A DNA stretch of 64,000 bases from Papio anubis (taxonomy: Eukaryota; Chordata; Mammalia; Primates; Cercopithecidae). The translations under genes were made by a program, and so were the position numbers. Positions 22,667 through 34,689 of the stretch are shown piece by piece. Every line of letters begins with the position of its first letter. Position 1 is the first letter of the stretch. The stretch lies in contig NC_044996.1 in the NCBI RefSeq assembly GCF_008728515.1, positions 127,835,595-127,899,594 of the forward strand. Direction: 5' to 3'. The notes beneath the pieces were generated by a model. The model saw nothing but the letters and a program-made list of their open reading frames with translations, was not told where the DNA came from and did not search any database.

Positions 22667-22670
<4 letters not shown>
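22540..22670 (+). mobile_element. MIR SINE, left part
   Basis: Text like ggcattgtgctgggcacttg is MIR. It is split by the AluYR insertion and resumes at 22986. Confidence 0.7.
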
Positions 22671-22701
<31 letters not shown>

Positions 22702-22985
22702 GAGACGGAGTCTCGCTCTGTCACCCAGGCTGGAGTGCAGTGGCTGGATCTCAGCTCACTGCAAGCTCCGCCTCCCGGGTTCACGCCATTCTCCTGCCTC
22801 AGCCTCCAGAGTAGCTGGGACTACAGGCGCCCGCCACCTCGCCCGGCTAGTTTTTTTTGTATTTTTTAGTAGAGACGGGGTTTCGCCGTGTTAGCCAGGA
22901 TGGTCTCGATCTCCTGACCTCGTGATCCGCCCGTCTCGGCCTCCCAAAGTGCTGGGATTACAGGCTTGAGCCACCGCGCCCGGCC
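22671..22985 (-). mobile_element. Young AluY (Old World monkey AluYR-type), reverse
   Basis: A full-length, nearly undiverged reverse AluY has a 30-base T tract and an 11-bp perfect target-site duplication (gaaaagttgat at 22660-22670 and 22986-22996). The block cagtggctggatctcagctc and the ctcgcccggctag linker are the monkey-lineage variants. It is inserted in a MIR. Confidence 0.95.
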
Positions 22986-23130
22986 GAAAAGTTGATATTA
23001 TCCCCATTTTACAGATAAAGAGACTGGGAGTCAGAAAGATACAATAGCTTTTTCCAAGTTACACATCCAGAAAGTTGTAGTGCTGGGATTTAAACACAGT
23101 TAGACCTATGATCTTATCACCATATAATAG
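22986..23130 (+). mobile_element. MIR SINE, right part
   Basis: This is the MIR core: ttatccccattttacagata and gagactgggagtcagaaaga. Confidence 0.85.
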
Positions 23131-23149
23131 ATACTTCAGGGAATTGATT

Positions 23150-23365
23150 GGCTAATAATAACGTCTGATGCTTATATAGTACTTATGTATGAGGTACTGT
23201 TTACATGTATTATCACGTTCAATTATCATCCCAAGGCTATGAGGTACTATCTACTCCCATTCCCAAGACACTGAAATGACTAACTTGCCAGGGTCATACT
23301 GCTTGCAAGTGTTAGAGCTGGTATTCAAAGTCAGGCAGTTTAACTTCATGGTCCATGCCATTAAT
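23150..23365 (+). mobile_element. MIR SINE
   Basis: A nearly complete MIR: atgaggtactgtttacatgt, caaggctatgaggtact and aacttgccagggtcatactg. Confidence 0.85.
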
Positions 23366-24960
23366 GATCAAGGTACAGTACAATAGCCTGCAGAGTTGCA
23401 GAAGACTGTATATCAATCTCATTATGAATGCTTTCTTAAAGGAAGAAAAGCATGGCTTCACCAAATCTCATACATGAAAGGAGAGTTGTCTAAGAAAATG
23501 TCTATCTAGCAATTTAACTACAAATTTCCTGTCCCTTTACCTGCAGCCATTTGTCTTTCAGCAATATACAGTCTTGTAAGCTTGAACTATGTTCTATCCA
23601 GGCCTAAGGGATATAACTCAAATGAAAATCTTCTAATCATTGTAGTGACCCAAACTCTTGAACAAATAAACAGTTAAAATTACTTAGAAATACTAAGTAT
23701 TATCATTTGGGATGGACAAACTTACTGAAGTTTACCTAAGTGTAATCCATAGTCCTCTTTTATTGATATTTTTTAGGTAAGTAAATGAAGTACTCTCATT
23801 GCTATTCATCATTTTAAGCTTTTCCTATAGTCTTACTTTAGTATTTAGACATTATTAAAAATTATGCAGATCATGAAAAAGGGTTATATTTTTATGTAAT
23901 TTCTGTAAATGCTCAAAATTCTTCTCTTTCACCTACCCCTTCCAAGAAAACCAACTTAATTAGCCATAAAACATGTTATAATGAATGGGAAAATATTTTT
24001 AACATTTTAATGCAGAAAATGCCTCATTAAAAGCAAATGCCTCAGCAAGCAGATTTGAGCTGCTTAAGAACTTCTTTATGACAAATCACTAGCACGTGAA
24101 ACTGCTCTATCTGAAGAACTAGAAAGCCCTAAGAGGCCCTTATCTCCTTTTCTTATCCTTGGGCTGCAGTGCAACAATGTAGTGAGTGCGACATGGCACT
24201 CAGTGTGCACTTGATGAGCACTGAAGGACCTGCCTGCAGTCCAGCTACAAATAGGAAAAATGTTTTTATATTTTGTCCAATATCATTCAAGGTCTTATCT
24301 GGATATGTTATATCATGTGGATTCATTTAGATGAAGTCTGTTTTTGGCTGGATATTTGGCACCATGTGACCCAAATATTTTCATCTCTCTTGCATATTGT
24401 AAAAGCCATAAGAGTGCACAATTTAGAGTCATACATGCAAATTTAATTTCTAATAAAAACCTTAACTCATACCCACACTGTTGTAACTTCTTTAGACTTT
24501 GGATCTTGAACCAGAATGACAAGACAGCAGGAATGCAGACATTCAGACAGGCAGTGTGGGCTGATTTGGTCCCAAAAGCCATAGTCCCTCACTTCAATGT
24601 TGCCTGCTTAGAGGCACAAAGTGCTCAGTTGTCCCCACTGAGGCCCTAGAAGGCATATCTGCAGTGATGTGTTTGTAGTGGCTGCTGATAGTGCTTGCTG
24701 GTGTTCTGAGCTGGGCTCAGCTTCATCATCTGTGACCCATGCTTAAGGGCTTGGGCTGAGTTACAGCCACATTCATCTGGTCAGGGCTGAAAGCCGCAGA
24801 GGCGATGACATCACCATGGTATTAAGTTACCCTGGAGAATTAGCCTCCTTTGGAGAATGGGAAAGCATGAAATAATGACATGATTACTCTTCAAATGGTA
24901 ATTTTTCACAACACTAAAGTTCTTTACCAGATCACCCCACCAAGTCAGCCATGCTGTTAC
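23366..24960. other. Intron 3 sequence, nothing recognised
   Basis: No recognisable repeat, exon or RNA gene is present; one overlapping pair of opposed open frames at 24313-24649 has no family features. Confidence 0.45.
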
Positions 24961-24964
24961 TTTA

Positions 24965-25195
24965 CTAGTAATAACAGTAGTAGCAGTTGTGGTTAACATT
25001 TCTTGAGGTCTTACTCTGTACCAGTCAGTCATTGGGCTAAGCACTTTACATGCCTTATCTCATTTAATCCTCTAGCCCTATAAACCAGGTACTATTAATA
25101 TCCCTGTATTACAGATGAGGGAACTGAGGGCAAAGAACATAAGTAACATCCTGAATCCTTCAGCTTGCAAGCAGAAGAACTGAGGTTTGAAGTAC
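24965..25195 (+). mobile_element. MIR SINE
   Basis: A MIR with gctaagcactttacatgcct, attacagatgagggaactga and a degraded end. It lies about 270 bp from NHS exon 3. Confidence 0.85.
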
Positions 25196-25461
25196 ATATT
25201 TTTTTTTCCTGATTTTAGTCTGTAACTATTCTTGCTTTACTGCATTGTGCAACCAGTTAACTAAAAAATATGTCTGTATTCCAAAAAAGAGGCATTTCTT
25301 TCAGGAATGAAAACAGGGGAAATTAATTTGTTCCCAAATGCCCGTGATTTGAGCTCTTAGCCAGCCCAGCCTCTTTCACTGGGAGGCAGGAAACTGACTC
25401 CCAGACAAACTGATGTTTCCTCAGGAGCAAGCATAGGGCTACAGGTGGCCACCAAGCTTAC

Positions 25462-25595
25462 CGTTAAAAAGTGACGGTCCTTAACCTCACGCCTCCTCTG
25501 GCTGTGAGCTGGAGGGTAGGCTGGCAGTGGAGGAGCTGCAATGGAAAGGGGGGCAGCTGCTCTTTGCTCTCGGCGATCGCTCCGGCTCCGGTGTT
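25462..25595 (-). CDS. NHS: NHS exon 3 (internal coding exon)
   Basis: This is a 134-nt exon. It completes the split Glu codon from exon 2, then encodes 44 residues beginning HRSRSDRREQRAAAP, passing through a Pro/Ala-rich stretch (PPLPAYPPAH) and ending KDRHFLT. This is the basic, low-complexity linker of NHS after the exon-2 block. The acceptor is a long pyrimidine tract ending ttctcag at 25602-25596. The donor is ACG then gtaagc at 25461-25456, so the exon ends in phase 0. One residue looks unlike the human protein as I recall it: Val in the REVKD context where human has Phe. The same base change makes a second possible donor, GAG then gttaag (25485-25480), whose use would remove 8 residues in frame. 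The distance of about 4.45 kb to exon 2 agrees with the human gene as I remember it. Confidence 0.94.
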
Positions 25596-27159
25596 CTGAG
25601 AAGGAGAAAAAGCAGTAATACTGAAATACACTTGGCATTTTCCATTTATCTTTTCCCCTTGGGAGTGTTAGCAAAAGGCTGTAAAAAAAAAAGTGAGTTT
25701 TCATTACGTTAGCTAATTTGTATACCAAATAAGATTTTCAGAATGGTTTTTAATTGAACTTTCACTTACTATTAATACGAAATTGGATGCATACATTTCA
25801 GTGGGTCCATCTCATAATCTGTACAAGAGGGTTCACTTCTGAGTTCAGTGTGACTTATTTCAAAATAACACAAGCAACAACAACAACAACAAAAGTTGAG
25901 AACATAGTGGAAGATTTGCTGCCATCAGTACTGGAGTGGAAAGTAGGCACAGACACACCAGAGCTGCCTGGCCCACTCACTGGGTACGGGAGCTGGCTGT
26001 CACTGGCTCAGGGGAGCTGATTGCTACATATTCAGGAATTTGTGTGAGTCCATTTTTCAACCGTTGGTACCTGGAAATAACTCATGTTGGGAGTATTTGC
26101 ATCACATGTTTGTTGAGTGACTGAAAGTGAATTTATGCTTTCATTAGAGTCTAGTTTTAAAAATTAGAATGTATTCAATTTCTCTGTATTTTGAATGGGC
26201 TGTGGCAGGTGCCTTCACTGCCATAGGCTTTTCTAGGTCCTGTTACTTGTTTCTGACAGGCCTCCCCAATGCTGGCTCCATTTTCTTTGCCCCATTCAAT
26301 GTGCTGCCCCCTAAACTAGAAACTGAGCACTCTTGAACTTTCTGATTTCTATCCATGTCTGACTTGGCTGTCCGTGTGCCTCGCCGCCTGAACATAGTGT
26401 CTGTGTCGAGAAGGTGTGATAGTATTCCCCATCTCCCTTTGCTTGGGATTCTTCTGACAAATGTTGGCTCCCATAAGCAATTAGAGCAAAGTCTTCAAAA
26501 CCATGTAGGTAGTCTTTGCTAAACTGCCTCCAAAGTCAATGTTTATCAGAAGGCTGTTTAAGATAAATGTCTTCCTTGTTAAAGTGCCCACCTCCAATGC
26601 CACCATCATTATGCAAGCAAACAGTGGGCTTTTCTAAATGGGTAACACAATGAAAAGTGTTTACATTGTTAAATCCATACAGAAGAGCCGCTTACAGGTG
26701 TTCCTGGTTAGGAAGAAGTGAAAGGAGGGGAGTAGTTGGAAGGGAAACATCAACTCAATTTTCCATTCAATTGCTCCCCTCCTACACAATCTTAAATATA
26801 TATCTTTCTTTGCCCTAGGCTGGGAGTAGGCAGGCTAGGTTAATGGCTCCCTAATAATACCTTTTTTCTGGTGCTGAGGTAGGGAGAACATTAGTTCACT
26901 AGAGCCTGAAACTGCAGTGGAATCCTGCTCCTTATTCCCTCAGACCAATGAAACTTATGCTGCAGCCCGAAACTTGAAAGGAAAGGAAATATAAAATATA
27001 ATTATCTATTTATAGTTGCTTATGAATCTCTCTCTCCATGATTTATGAACATAAACAATAGCATCACATAAAGCCATTACTGGCTCTGAGCATTAAAGAA
27101 TTACTAAGAAAACGAAAAAAGTAATCAGAGCCTAAATAACTTGAAATACATTTAGATGC

Positions 27160-27365
27160 TACTTCCTCCATGAAGCCCTCCCTGAAGCTCTATGGAATGA
27201 CTTGGTACATTTCTTCTTAGCCTCCCTATCACTGTATTGAAATGACCTGGTTACTTGTCTGTCTCTCCACTAGACCAGGGATTCCTTGTGGGCAGCATAT
27301 GTTATTGCTTTTTGACTCCTAGGTTCTAGAACACTCCCTTGCCTTCAATAAAATTTGTTGAGGGG
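27160..27365 (+). mobile_element. L2 LINE 3' end
   Basis: Typical wording: ctacttcctccatgaagccc, agaccagggattccttgtgg and an end near aataaaatttgttgagg. Confidence 0.8.
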
Positions 27366-28239
27366 TTTGCTATTAAGCAGATCTTGAAGGCAGCCAATTT
27401 CTAGGTTTTAATCTTGGTCCCCCAGCTGTCTCCTTACAGTCTCACCTCCAAAAGAAGCACAGAGCTGCTGCCACCACAGCCTCATTTGTCTGTGCTTCAT
27501 TATCCACTCCGTCATGGTGGAAGTCAGGCTATTCCAGCTGTCCAAATAGGGAACCTACAGGGATGCTCACTGCGGCATTTGCTGAGCATGGCAGTTGTCT
27601 GATAGGTCAGTATTATTCATGGCCACCAGATGGCAGAAGCAGATTATGCTGATGAATACAGCAGTATGCTATTGTGTTTCTTGGACAAGGTTAAAAAAAA
27701 AAAAAAGTCACTTTCTAATTTTAATTCTACACTGCATGTTTTTAATTCCATGATGGCTATAATTCTTGTTTATGGCTCTCTGCAGTGCTATTAAAACTAC
27801 TACACCCAAGATATGCTATCGAGCCAACCGCAAAACAAGCCAGTCTGTGGAGGGTAAAACGCATCTCCACAGTCTTCCTTCCAAACCCCAGGAGGCCCTA
27901 CATCCCTGTCTCACCACCCCCAGGAGGAGGTTCAGAGAAAACTGATATTGGCACTTGCTGTTCTTCTGTTCTGCTTTAAGTCTAAACATGACAAAGCAGT
28001 GAAATGTGATAGTTTACAAGCAGCTTGGTGTTATCTGGTGGAATCCATAAAATCCTGATCAGGGATGACTTATTAATAAAATAAAGGGATAAAAATAATT
28101 ACACCTAAAGGGCTAATGTTACCCAAGCTTTCTAATGATGAGACCTGAGAAAGGATTTTGTGAGAACAATCAGATTCCTTTATAGTCATCCTGTGCCCTC
28201 AGTGTTCAACCAGTTTTCTGCAAAACTTGATTCAGTTCC

Positions 28240-28345
28240 ACAAATGTTCATTGAGGACCTACTATATGTCAGCTTCATACTAAGTGCTTTGAATAAAATA
28301 AATTAATAAGATATCATCCTTGCCCTTGAGTTGCTCATAGATTAA
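28240..28345 (+). mobile_element. Ancient mammalian repeat (L3/MIR3-like)
   Basis: Text ttcattgaggacctactata followed by cttgcccttgagttgctca matches a known mammal-wide repeat. Exact family naming is tentative. Confidence 0.55.
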
Positions 28346-28689
28346 TGGCTTATTAGTGGTTGGTCGGCAAAACAGGCCCATAGTGGTTGCTTATAAGATT
28401 ATAAGTGGCAGGATGGGAGGATGCACAGAATATTATGGGAAGGGTGCCTAATCCAGGCTGCAAAGGAATGGCAAGTGTGGAAAGAAAGATTTTCAGAAGG
28501 TGGCTTAAGTTAAAAAAGAACTTTTTAGCCAACTATAAAATTGAAGTGAATGGTAAGTGTGCCAAAGATGCTTCTAGAGGATACTGATCATCACTCTTCA
28601 TTTTAAGTGTCACATTGTCTTCCCCTAATAACCAAGGAAAATTTTTAGAAACAATTGCTTTAGGGATATTAGGAGGTTAGCTCTTTCAT

Positions 28690-28765
28690 TAAAATGAAAA
28701 AAAAAAGATGAGGAAGGGAAAAAAGAGGAGGAGGGAGAAAAAGATGGTAATTGAAGGCAACAAAC
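28690..28765. repeat. Polypurine tract
   Basis: Almost pure A/G on the plus strand, with an A10 run. Confidence 0.8.
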
Positions 28766-29284
28766 TATTAAAGATGAGGATAGGGGAAAAGGCAGGAGTT
28801 ATACAAATGTGGAATAAATAAGATGAAAACAATATTTATCACCATTTTGTTTCTCCACTTTGATAATGACATTAAAATATTTTACTTGCATTTTAATACT
28901 TTTGCAAAATGCCATTTCTTAAAAGAGTGCAGGGAATTTGGAAGAAAGACGTTGAATGTGTAGACACCATCTATCTCCATAGCAAGAATCTAAAGGCCAG
29001 AAAAAGCTGACATGTCCCCTACTAATACCCACTTTAGGGGGCTCTAAAACAATGATGCTACTTTTTATTCCCCTTGTCCTAATTAGAATGGTTTTAAGGC
29101 ACTGAAAAGCAACCAGTGTAAGAAAGAGCTGTATTCCTATTTTGACTGCTATGAGCCTATCTCTAGATTTCTCAGGACTGTGAGAGACATGTAAATATCA
29201 GTATCTATTTCCATGAGACACAGTGTATGACAAGGAGGAAAAGAGCTCTGGCAGGCATTTCAGATGCTTAGGTTGGGTCCTGGT

Positions 29285-29400
29285 ACCACACCTGATCTGC
29301 TATGTGTGACCCTGAACAAGTTTCCTCACCTTTCTAGGCCTCCATGTGACCCACTAAAGAATGGGGGCATTAGACTGATCACTGGTTCTCAAGAGAAGCA
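29285..29400 (-). mobile_element. MIR SINE, reverse
   Basis: Reverse MIR text: gtgtgaccctgaacaagttt and cctcacctttctaggcctcc. Confidence 0.75.
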
Positions 29401-30041
29401 GAAGAGCCCTCTAGGGGATCATTCTAATTGTTAGAATGATTGGGTGGGAGCCAAAGATGACAGCCATCCCATAATGCAAAGGATGGTCAATCAAAAGGTG
29501 TCCCAGGTCTCACACAATTTTAAATGTTCCATCAGAATCTCTTATAGGGGAAAAGCCTAGTGCCTATTTATGAGTCAAACTCATATAATCCATTATAATC
29601 CAAAGTATTTATTTTTTTGCCCATATCTAATATATACTGAATGTACCAGTTTTAATGGCCATGCCCTCCTGCCCCTTGGAATAGTTTCTGAAGGTCTGTA
29701 CTTAATCCAGACTTACTTTTGACAAGTGCAAACATCTGACTGCTTCATGATGTCTTCTAGTGAGGTCACGCCTGAGCATTTGCATATTGAAATAGATATT
29801 ATTATAAATAATTTCCTTTCAATTTCTCTTTATTATCATATTTAGACCATAATGCTATTTTTTCTTACATGTATGGGTAGGGCATATTACCCATGGATTT
29901 CATTTCAGGGTAGAAACGGAAGCATTTCAAAGTACTTGCTACAACGAGGGGGTGTGTTGGGGCTGATGGGACAGAGGACACCTGGATGGGACAATCTCTG
30001 AGTTGTCTCCTGCAAAAGCCCCCGAGCCCAGGATCTGTCAC

Positions 30042-30194
30042 CTCTGCGCAGGGCTTGCAGGCTCTGCCGGGCATGGCGGTGCAGCTCCTCCACGCAGGGT
30101 GGCCTTGTGGCCGGGAGGAAGATGTTGCGCTGCTGGTGCCACGGGGCGCGGTAGTACACACTCAGCTTACTCTCGATGTCCAGGTTGGAGACGG
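30042..30194 (-). CDS. NHS: NHS exon 2 (internal coding exon)
   Basis: This is a 153-nt internal exon encoding 50 full codons plus split codons at both ends. The peptide runs from VSNLDIESKL through YYRAPWHQQ and FLPATRPPCVEEL to ARQSLQALRR, which I recognise as the conserved N-terminal segment of NHS just after the exon-1 WAVE-homology part. NHS acts on actin remodelling and cell morphology at the cell periphery and junctions; loss causes Nance-Horan syndrome (cataract and dental anomalies). Minus-strand splice signals are a pyrimidine-rich acceptor ending in ttgcag just above 30194 and a donor, AGAG then gtgaca, at 30041-30036. The exon enters and leaves in phase 1, so its last G joins AA of exon 3 to make a Glu codon. 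No stop or frameshift is present. The paralogues NHSL1 and NHSL2 share the block, but this wording matches NHS best. Confidence 0.95.
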
Positions 30195-31263
30195 CTGCAA
30201 GACAAAGAAACAGAGCATTGTCCATCAGTGGTTTTAAGTTGTGCTTTTGGCCAACCCTGGGGTGGGGAAGAGGACAGGAGTAAAGTCTGGGTGGAGTGGA
30301 AGTCCAGACTACTGCATTCACATTAAGAACTAACTCAAGGCCGGAGAAAGGTTTGGCATTTACGATACTGATAGGAACAACCTTTGCCCCTGAGCCGAGG
30401 CACAGAAGGCTCCAAGACACCAACCGTCTACCTATAACTAGCTAATTTCCTCTCCGTAACTTCATTCCTCACCCTTGGCACAGTAGCTCATCAACACTGA
30501 CAAGCCCCTGGCTAGCCTGCTTGGGGGTGTAGATGGGGGTCCTGTTTCTGAAAAATGTGGAGGAAAGCCTCGGAGATGAATGGAAAGGCTGCCTCACCTC
30601 CAGCCTTCTGGCTGCAAGGCCTCAGAGCTGTAGTTCTGCACGCTGCCCCTGCTGTCCACCTGAACTTTGGCCCATACCTTGCCCTGCCTCTGTCCCTTGT
30701 GGTCCCGTCCCCAAGGTATCCTTATCATGCCCTCCACCTACCGGCTCCATTGCCTGTCATCTTTCAAAGCATCGCTCAGTTTCCTTGGTTTCACCTAGGG
30801 GTGAGCACACGCATTAAAGAAACCATCACAGGGGTAATGAGTATTAAGGGAGGGAAACTGCAGATGCAAGATGAGTTTTTGCAACTCATCCAAGAGATCA
30901 AGGAAGGAAGGCTTCCTTCCCCCAAACACAGCATTTAACCCACTCTCATCTTCTTCATGTACACATGGATCCTAGGATGGAACGCTCCGTGAGTTAAACA
31001 GAAATTCTGCTTGAAGCAGATGTTAGGAACGAGGAGGATTTTCACTAAGAAATGGCTGCAAAGAGGACCTCACAAGCACCTGGGTAGCCTGTCAGCCTCG
31101 GGAATGGCAAGAACTGGCCCAGTCTGCTTTACCCTCCAGACACACTATCCAGATCCAGACTCCTGTCCTGGCCCCACCCCACTCCTCCCACCTCCCAGTC
31201 TCATCTCTTTCCACTCTGGTTCAGTAATGGGGGATTGACTGAAAAATCAGGTTCTGTCTGCAT
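30195..31263. other. Intron 1 sequence next to exon 2, nothing recognised
   Basis: No repeat or additional exon is recognised. The open frames at 30533-30938 are in C/T-rich sequence and lack family features. Confidence 0.5.
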
Positions 31264-31278
31264 AAAGAAGTCAACTCC

Positions 31279-32850
31279 CCAAGGTAATTTATAGATTCAA
31301 TGCCATCCCCATCAAGCTACCAATGAGTTTTTCACAGAATTGGAAAAACTGTTTTAAAGTTCATATGGAACCAAAAAAAGAGCCCATCTCCAAGACAATC
31401 CTAAGTCAAAGAACAAAGCTGGAGGCATCACGCTACCTGACTTCAAATCCATACTTCACAATAAGAAAATCAAACAGCATGGTACTGGTACCAAACAGAG
31501 ATATAGACCAATGGAACAGAACAGTCTCAGAAATAATACCACACATCTACAGCCATCTGATCTTTGACAACCTGAGAGAACAAGAATGAAAGGATTCCTA
31601 TTTAATAAATGGTGCTGGGAAAATTACAGCCATCAGTAGAAAGCTGAAACTGGATCCTTTCCTACTCCTTATACGAAAATTAATTCAAGATGACTAGAGA
31701 CTTAAATGTTAGACCTAATACCATAAAATCCTAGAGGAAAACCTAGGTAGTGCACTATTCAGACACATATAGGCATGGCAAAGACTTCATGTTCAAAACA
31801 CCAAAAAGCAACGGCAGCAAAGCCGTACCCGGATAAATGGGATCTCATTAAACTAAAGAGCTTCTTGCACAGCAAAAGAAACTACCATCAGAGTGAATAG
31901 GCAACCTACAGAATGGGAGAAAATTTTGCAATCTACTCATCTGACAAAGGGCTAATATCCAGAACCTACAAAGAACTCGCTAAACAAATTTACAAGAAAA
32001 AAACAAACAACCCCATCAAAAGTGGGCAAGATATGAATAGACATTTCTCAAAAGAAGACATTCATACAGCCAACAAACACATGAAAAAAAATGCTCATCA
32101 TCACTGGCCATCAGAGAAATGCAAATCAAACCACAATGAGATACCATCTCACACCAGTTAGAATGGCGATCATTAAAAAGTCAGGAACAACAGGTGCTGA
32201 GAGGATGTGGAGAAATAGGAACACTTTTACACTGTTATGGATTGTAAACTAAAGTTCAACCATTATGGAAAACAGTATGATCTCATGATCTAGAACTAGA
32301 TGTACCATATGACCCAGCCATCCCATTACTGGGTATATACCCAAAGGATTATAAATTATGCTGTTTCTAAAGACACATGCACACGATAAGTTATTGCAGC
32401 ACTATTCACAATAAAGAAGACTTGAATCAACCTAAATGTCCATCAGTGACACAGATTGATTAAGAAAATGTGGCACATATACACCATGGAATACTATGCA
32501 GCCATCAAAAAGGATGAGTTTGTGTCCTTTGTAGGGACATGATGCAGCTGGAATCCATCATTCTAGCAAACTATCACACAAGAACAGAAAACCAACACCA
32601 AAGATAACTACCATAGGTGGGAACTGAACAATGAGATCACTCTGACTCGAAGGAACATCACACCGGGCCTATCATAGAGGAGGGGAGGGATTGCACAGAG
32701 TTATACCTGATGTAAATGACGAGTTGTGGGTAGCACACCAACAAGGCACAAGTATACATATAAAAAACCTGCCATTGTTCAACAGTACCCCTACAAGAAA
32801 AGACAAGCCTAAGGGAAGGGGTGCTCAAAAAAAAAAAAAAAAAAAAAAAA
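31279..32850 (+). mobile_element. 5'-truncated L1PA with abnormal 3' end
   Basis: The last part of L1 ORF2 and a shortened 3' UTR, in plus orientation, are flanked by a 15-bp perfect target-site duplication (aaagaagtcaactcc at 31264-31278 and 32851-32865). ORF2 text starts at aggtaatttatagattcaat and is broken by several stops. The usual terminal block after cctgcacgttgt is altered. Before the A run (32827-32853) there are 31 bases (32797-32827) that are an inverted copy of the nearby flank at 33020-33050. Confidence 0.95.
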
Positions 32851-33019
32851 AAAGAAGTCAACTCCTACCCAATGGGGCAGAGGTCATTACCAAACCCAAC
32901 AGAGAGGACCATGAATTCATGTGCTCATGACAGCTGGGAGAAGGGACAGAACATAAAGCCTGTCTGTGGAAAGAATGGGCAGGAAGTCAAGTGGGCAGTC
33001 CTAGAAGTAGAGGAGCTTC

Positions 33020-33050
33020 TGAGCACCCCTTCCCTTAGGCTTGTCTTTTC
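33020..33050. repeat. Genomic source of the inverted copy at the L1 tail
   Basis: The 31 bases (tgagcaccccttccctta onward) are the exact reverse complement of 32797-32827, 192 bp away. Confidence 0.95.
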
Positions 33051-34685
33051 AGGAAGGTGGGAACCAGGATAGAGGGCTGGGCCAAGGTGACTAAGAGGTA
33101 GACCAAAAGACTCTTTCCTAGTCCCTCATTCCCTCAGCACAGCTGACCAGAGGCTTAGGGTGGTAACTTTTGACAGCCCCTCAGAAACCAGGTCAAGTGG
33201 CCATGGCTCTTCAATTCTTGTGTGGGGAAAACCTGACACCCTCCTATTTATCTTAATGTTGGTCTGAAGAAAAGACTCATCAGAAGTGCATGGCAAAAAC
33301 ACAGATTCCTGGGCATCAACCTAGACTTTGAATCAGAATTTCCAAGAGAAAGGTCTGGCAATCCATATTACATGAAAAGTTATTTTTATCATCAGGCAGG
33401 TTTGAGAAACACAAAATGTCTTCTGATGATGTCTTGGGATCTTGTGGGAGTGAAAGGAGTTGGGCAACATGAGGGAAGGGAAGAGACTGATGAAAATGGA
33501 AACATCCATCCACCCATGGAACATTCCCAAGTAGCTCTTAGTCTCAGGCATGGTGCTAGGTGTTGGAACACAGCACAGAACAAAACACACAGGAATCCCT
33601 GCCCTCATAAAGCATTTGTTTTCTGGCTTTGTGCAAAATGGTTTAACTGTGATTCTGCCTGGACAAAATAGTTTGGGAGCAATGACATTGGCAGACTCTT
33701 CCTATTTTGGTTTTATACAGTTCCCTAGGGATGGTCTCAGGCATCAAGACTCTAGAGGCCCTGAACACCAAAAAGGTTATAGTCCTCACTCCTCCACCTC
33801 CACCTTTCTGCAGTAGGTGATCCCAAATTTCAGAATAAATTGGCATATCATAAAATTTTAGTGTAAAGATGTTCAGCAAATTATCTTCCCTCATTATTAA
33901 AGATTAAATATCAAGTTACTTGAAAAAAAGCATTTTTTGGTGCCCATGCTTTGCTGATACCCTAAACACATTTCTACTGTGCTTGTTAGGCAAGCCAGTG
34001 CTGAGTTTTTGGGCTGCTAAACTCTGCCTGCTGCTTGGGACTGTGAATTCACAGATGCAAAGAGTAATGCATGAGTTCCAGCATGGGCAGCCTAGTCATG
34101 GCTCCCGGGAAGAACCAGCCCTCACAATGACAGCCTTCAGGGCCAGGTATCCTCACCTTTTCCTTTCCAAAATCTTTTTCTTTCTCCATTGAGAAGCTAT
34201 ATCAGATTTCTGCCACATATTAGCAGGTGAACATTTCACTCATCAGTTGCCACCATCCTGTCTATCTCTTAGACAGGGAAAGGAGGAAAACTCTTTAATG
34301 CCTTTGCTCTCAGTGACGTCATTTGGTCACAGAGCATTAACTAGTATTATGTGTCCACTACAGCCAGGCAGACAGGCACTAATGGAGCTCTTCCAGGGAA
34401 AACTGTCCCATTTTTCCTTCTTTAAAAAATCTATTCCTTTTCTTAAGTAACAGTTCAACCACAGTTCAATCCATTCATTCATGAGCTTCTCCACTGCCAT
34501 TGTAAGGCTGCCCTGCATCTTTGGGTTCACCATGCTCCCTTTTCCTCCCTATTTAACAATCTCACCATGGCTGAGTTATGCAAGATAGCAGGCTTAGTGC
34601 CCTAGGAATGTTTGTTCTCCTAAAAATGGAACAAAGCAAAACAAGAAGGTTTTTCCTCTGTTTATTTGGATACATCCAGGGGCCA
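33051..34685. other. Intron 1 sequence, almost nothing recognised
   Basis: The only recognisable piece is a short ancient repeat near 33543-33612 (ggtgctaggtgttgga...ccctgccctcata). The other open frames show no coding features. Confidence 0.45.
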
Positions 34686-34689
34686 CTGT

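Larger units (their letters stand above)
25596..30041 (-). other. NHS: NHS intron 2
   Basis: This intron is GT-AG on the minus strand, starting gtgaca and ending ttctcag. It holds few repeats: L2 3'-end relics at 27160-27365, a short ancient L3-like piece near 28240-28345, a purine-rich tract at 28690-28760 and a reverse MIR at about 29285-29400. Long stretches (25600-27150, 27370-28230 and 28770-29280) show no recognisable gene, repeat or RNA gene. Low repeat density next to coding exons is usual, but regulatory sequence cannot be told from neutral sequence without alignment. Confidence 0.85.

Noticed and set aside
1..25461. NHS exon 3a or exon 4
   Set aside because: I looked on the minus strand for the expected peptides (for example the TECCHMTPW part of exon 3a) and saw none; both probably lie outside or were not recognised.
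31323..32161. L1 ORF2 fragments as possible working reverse-transcriptase pieces
   Set aside because: The element is 5'-truncated and the frame is broken by stops; no intact ORF1 or ORF2 exists in the window.
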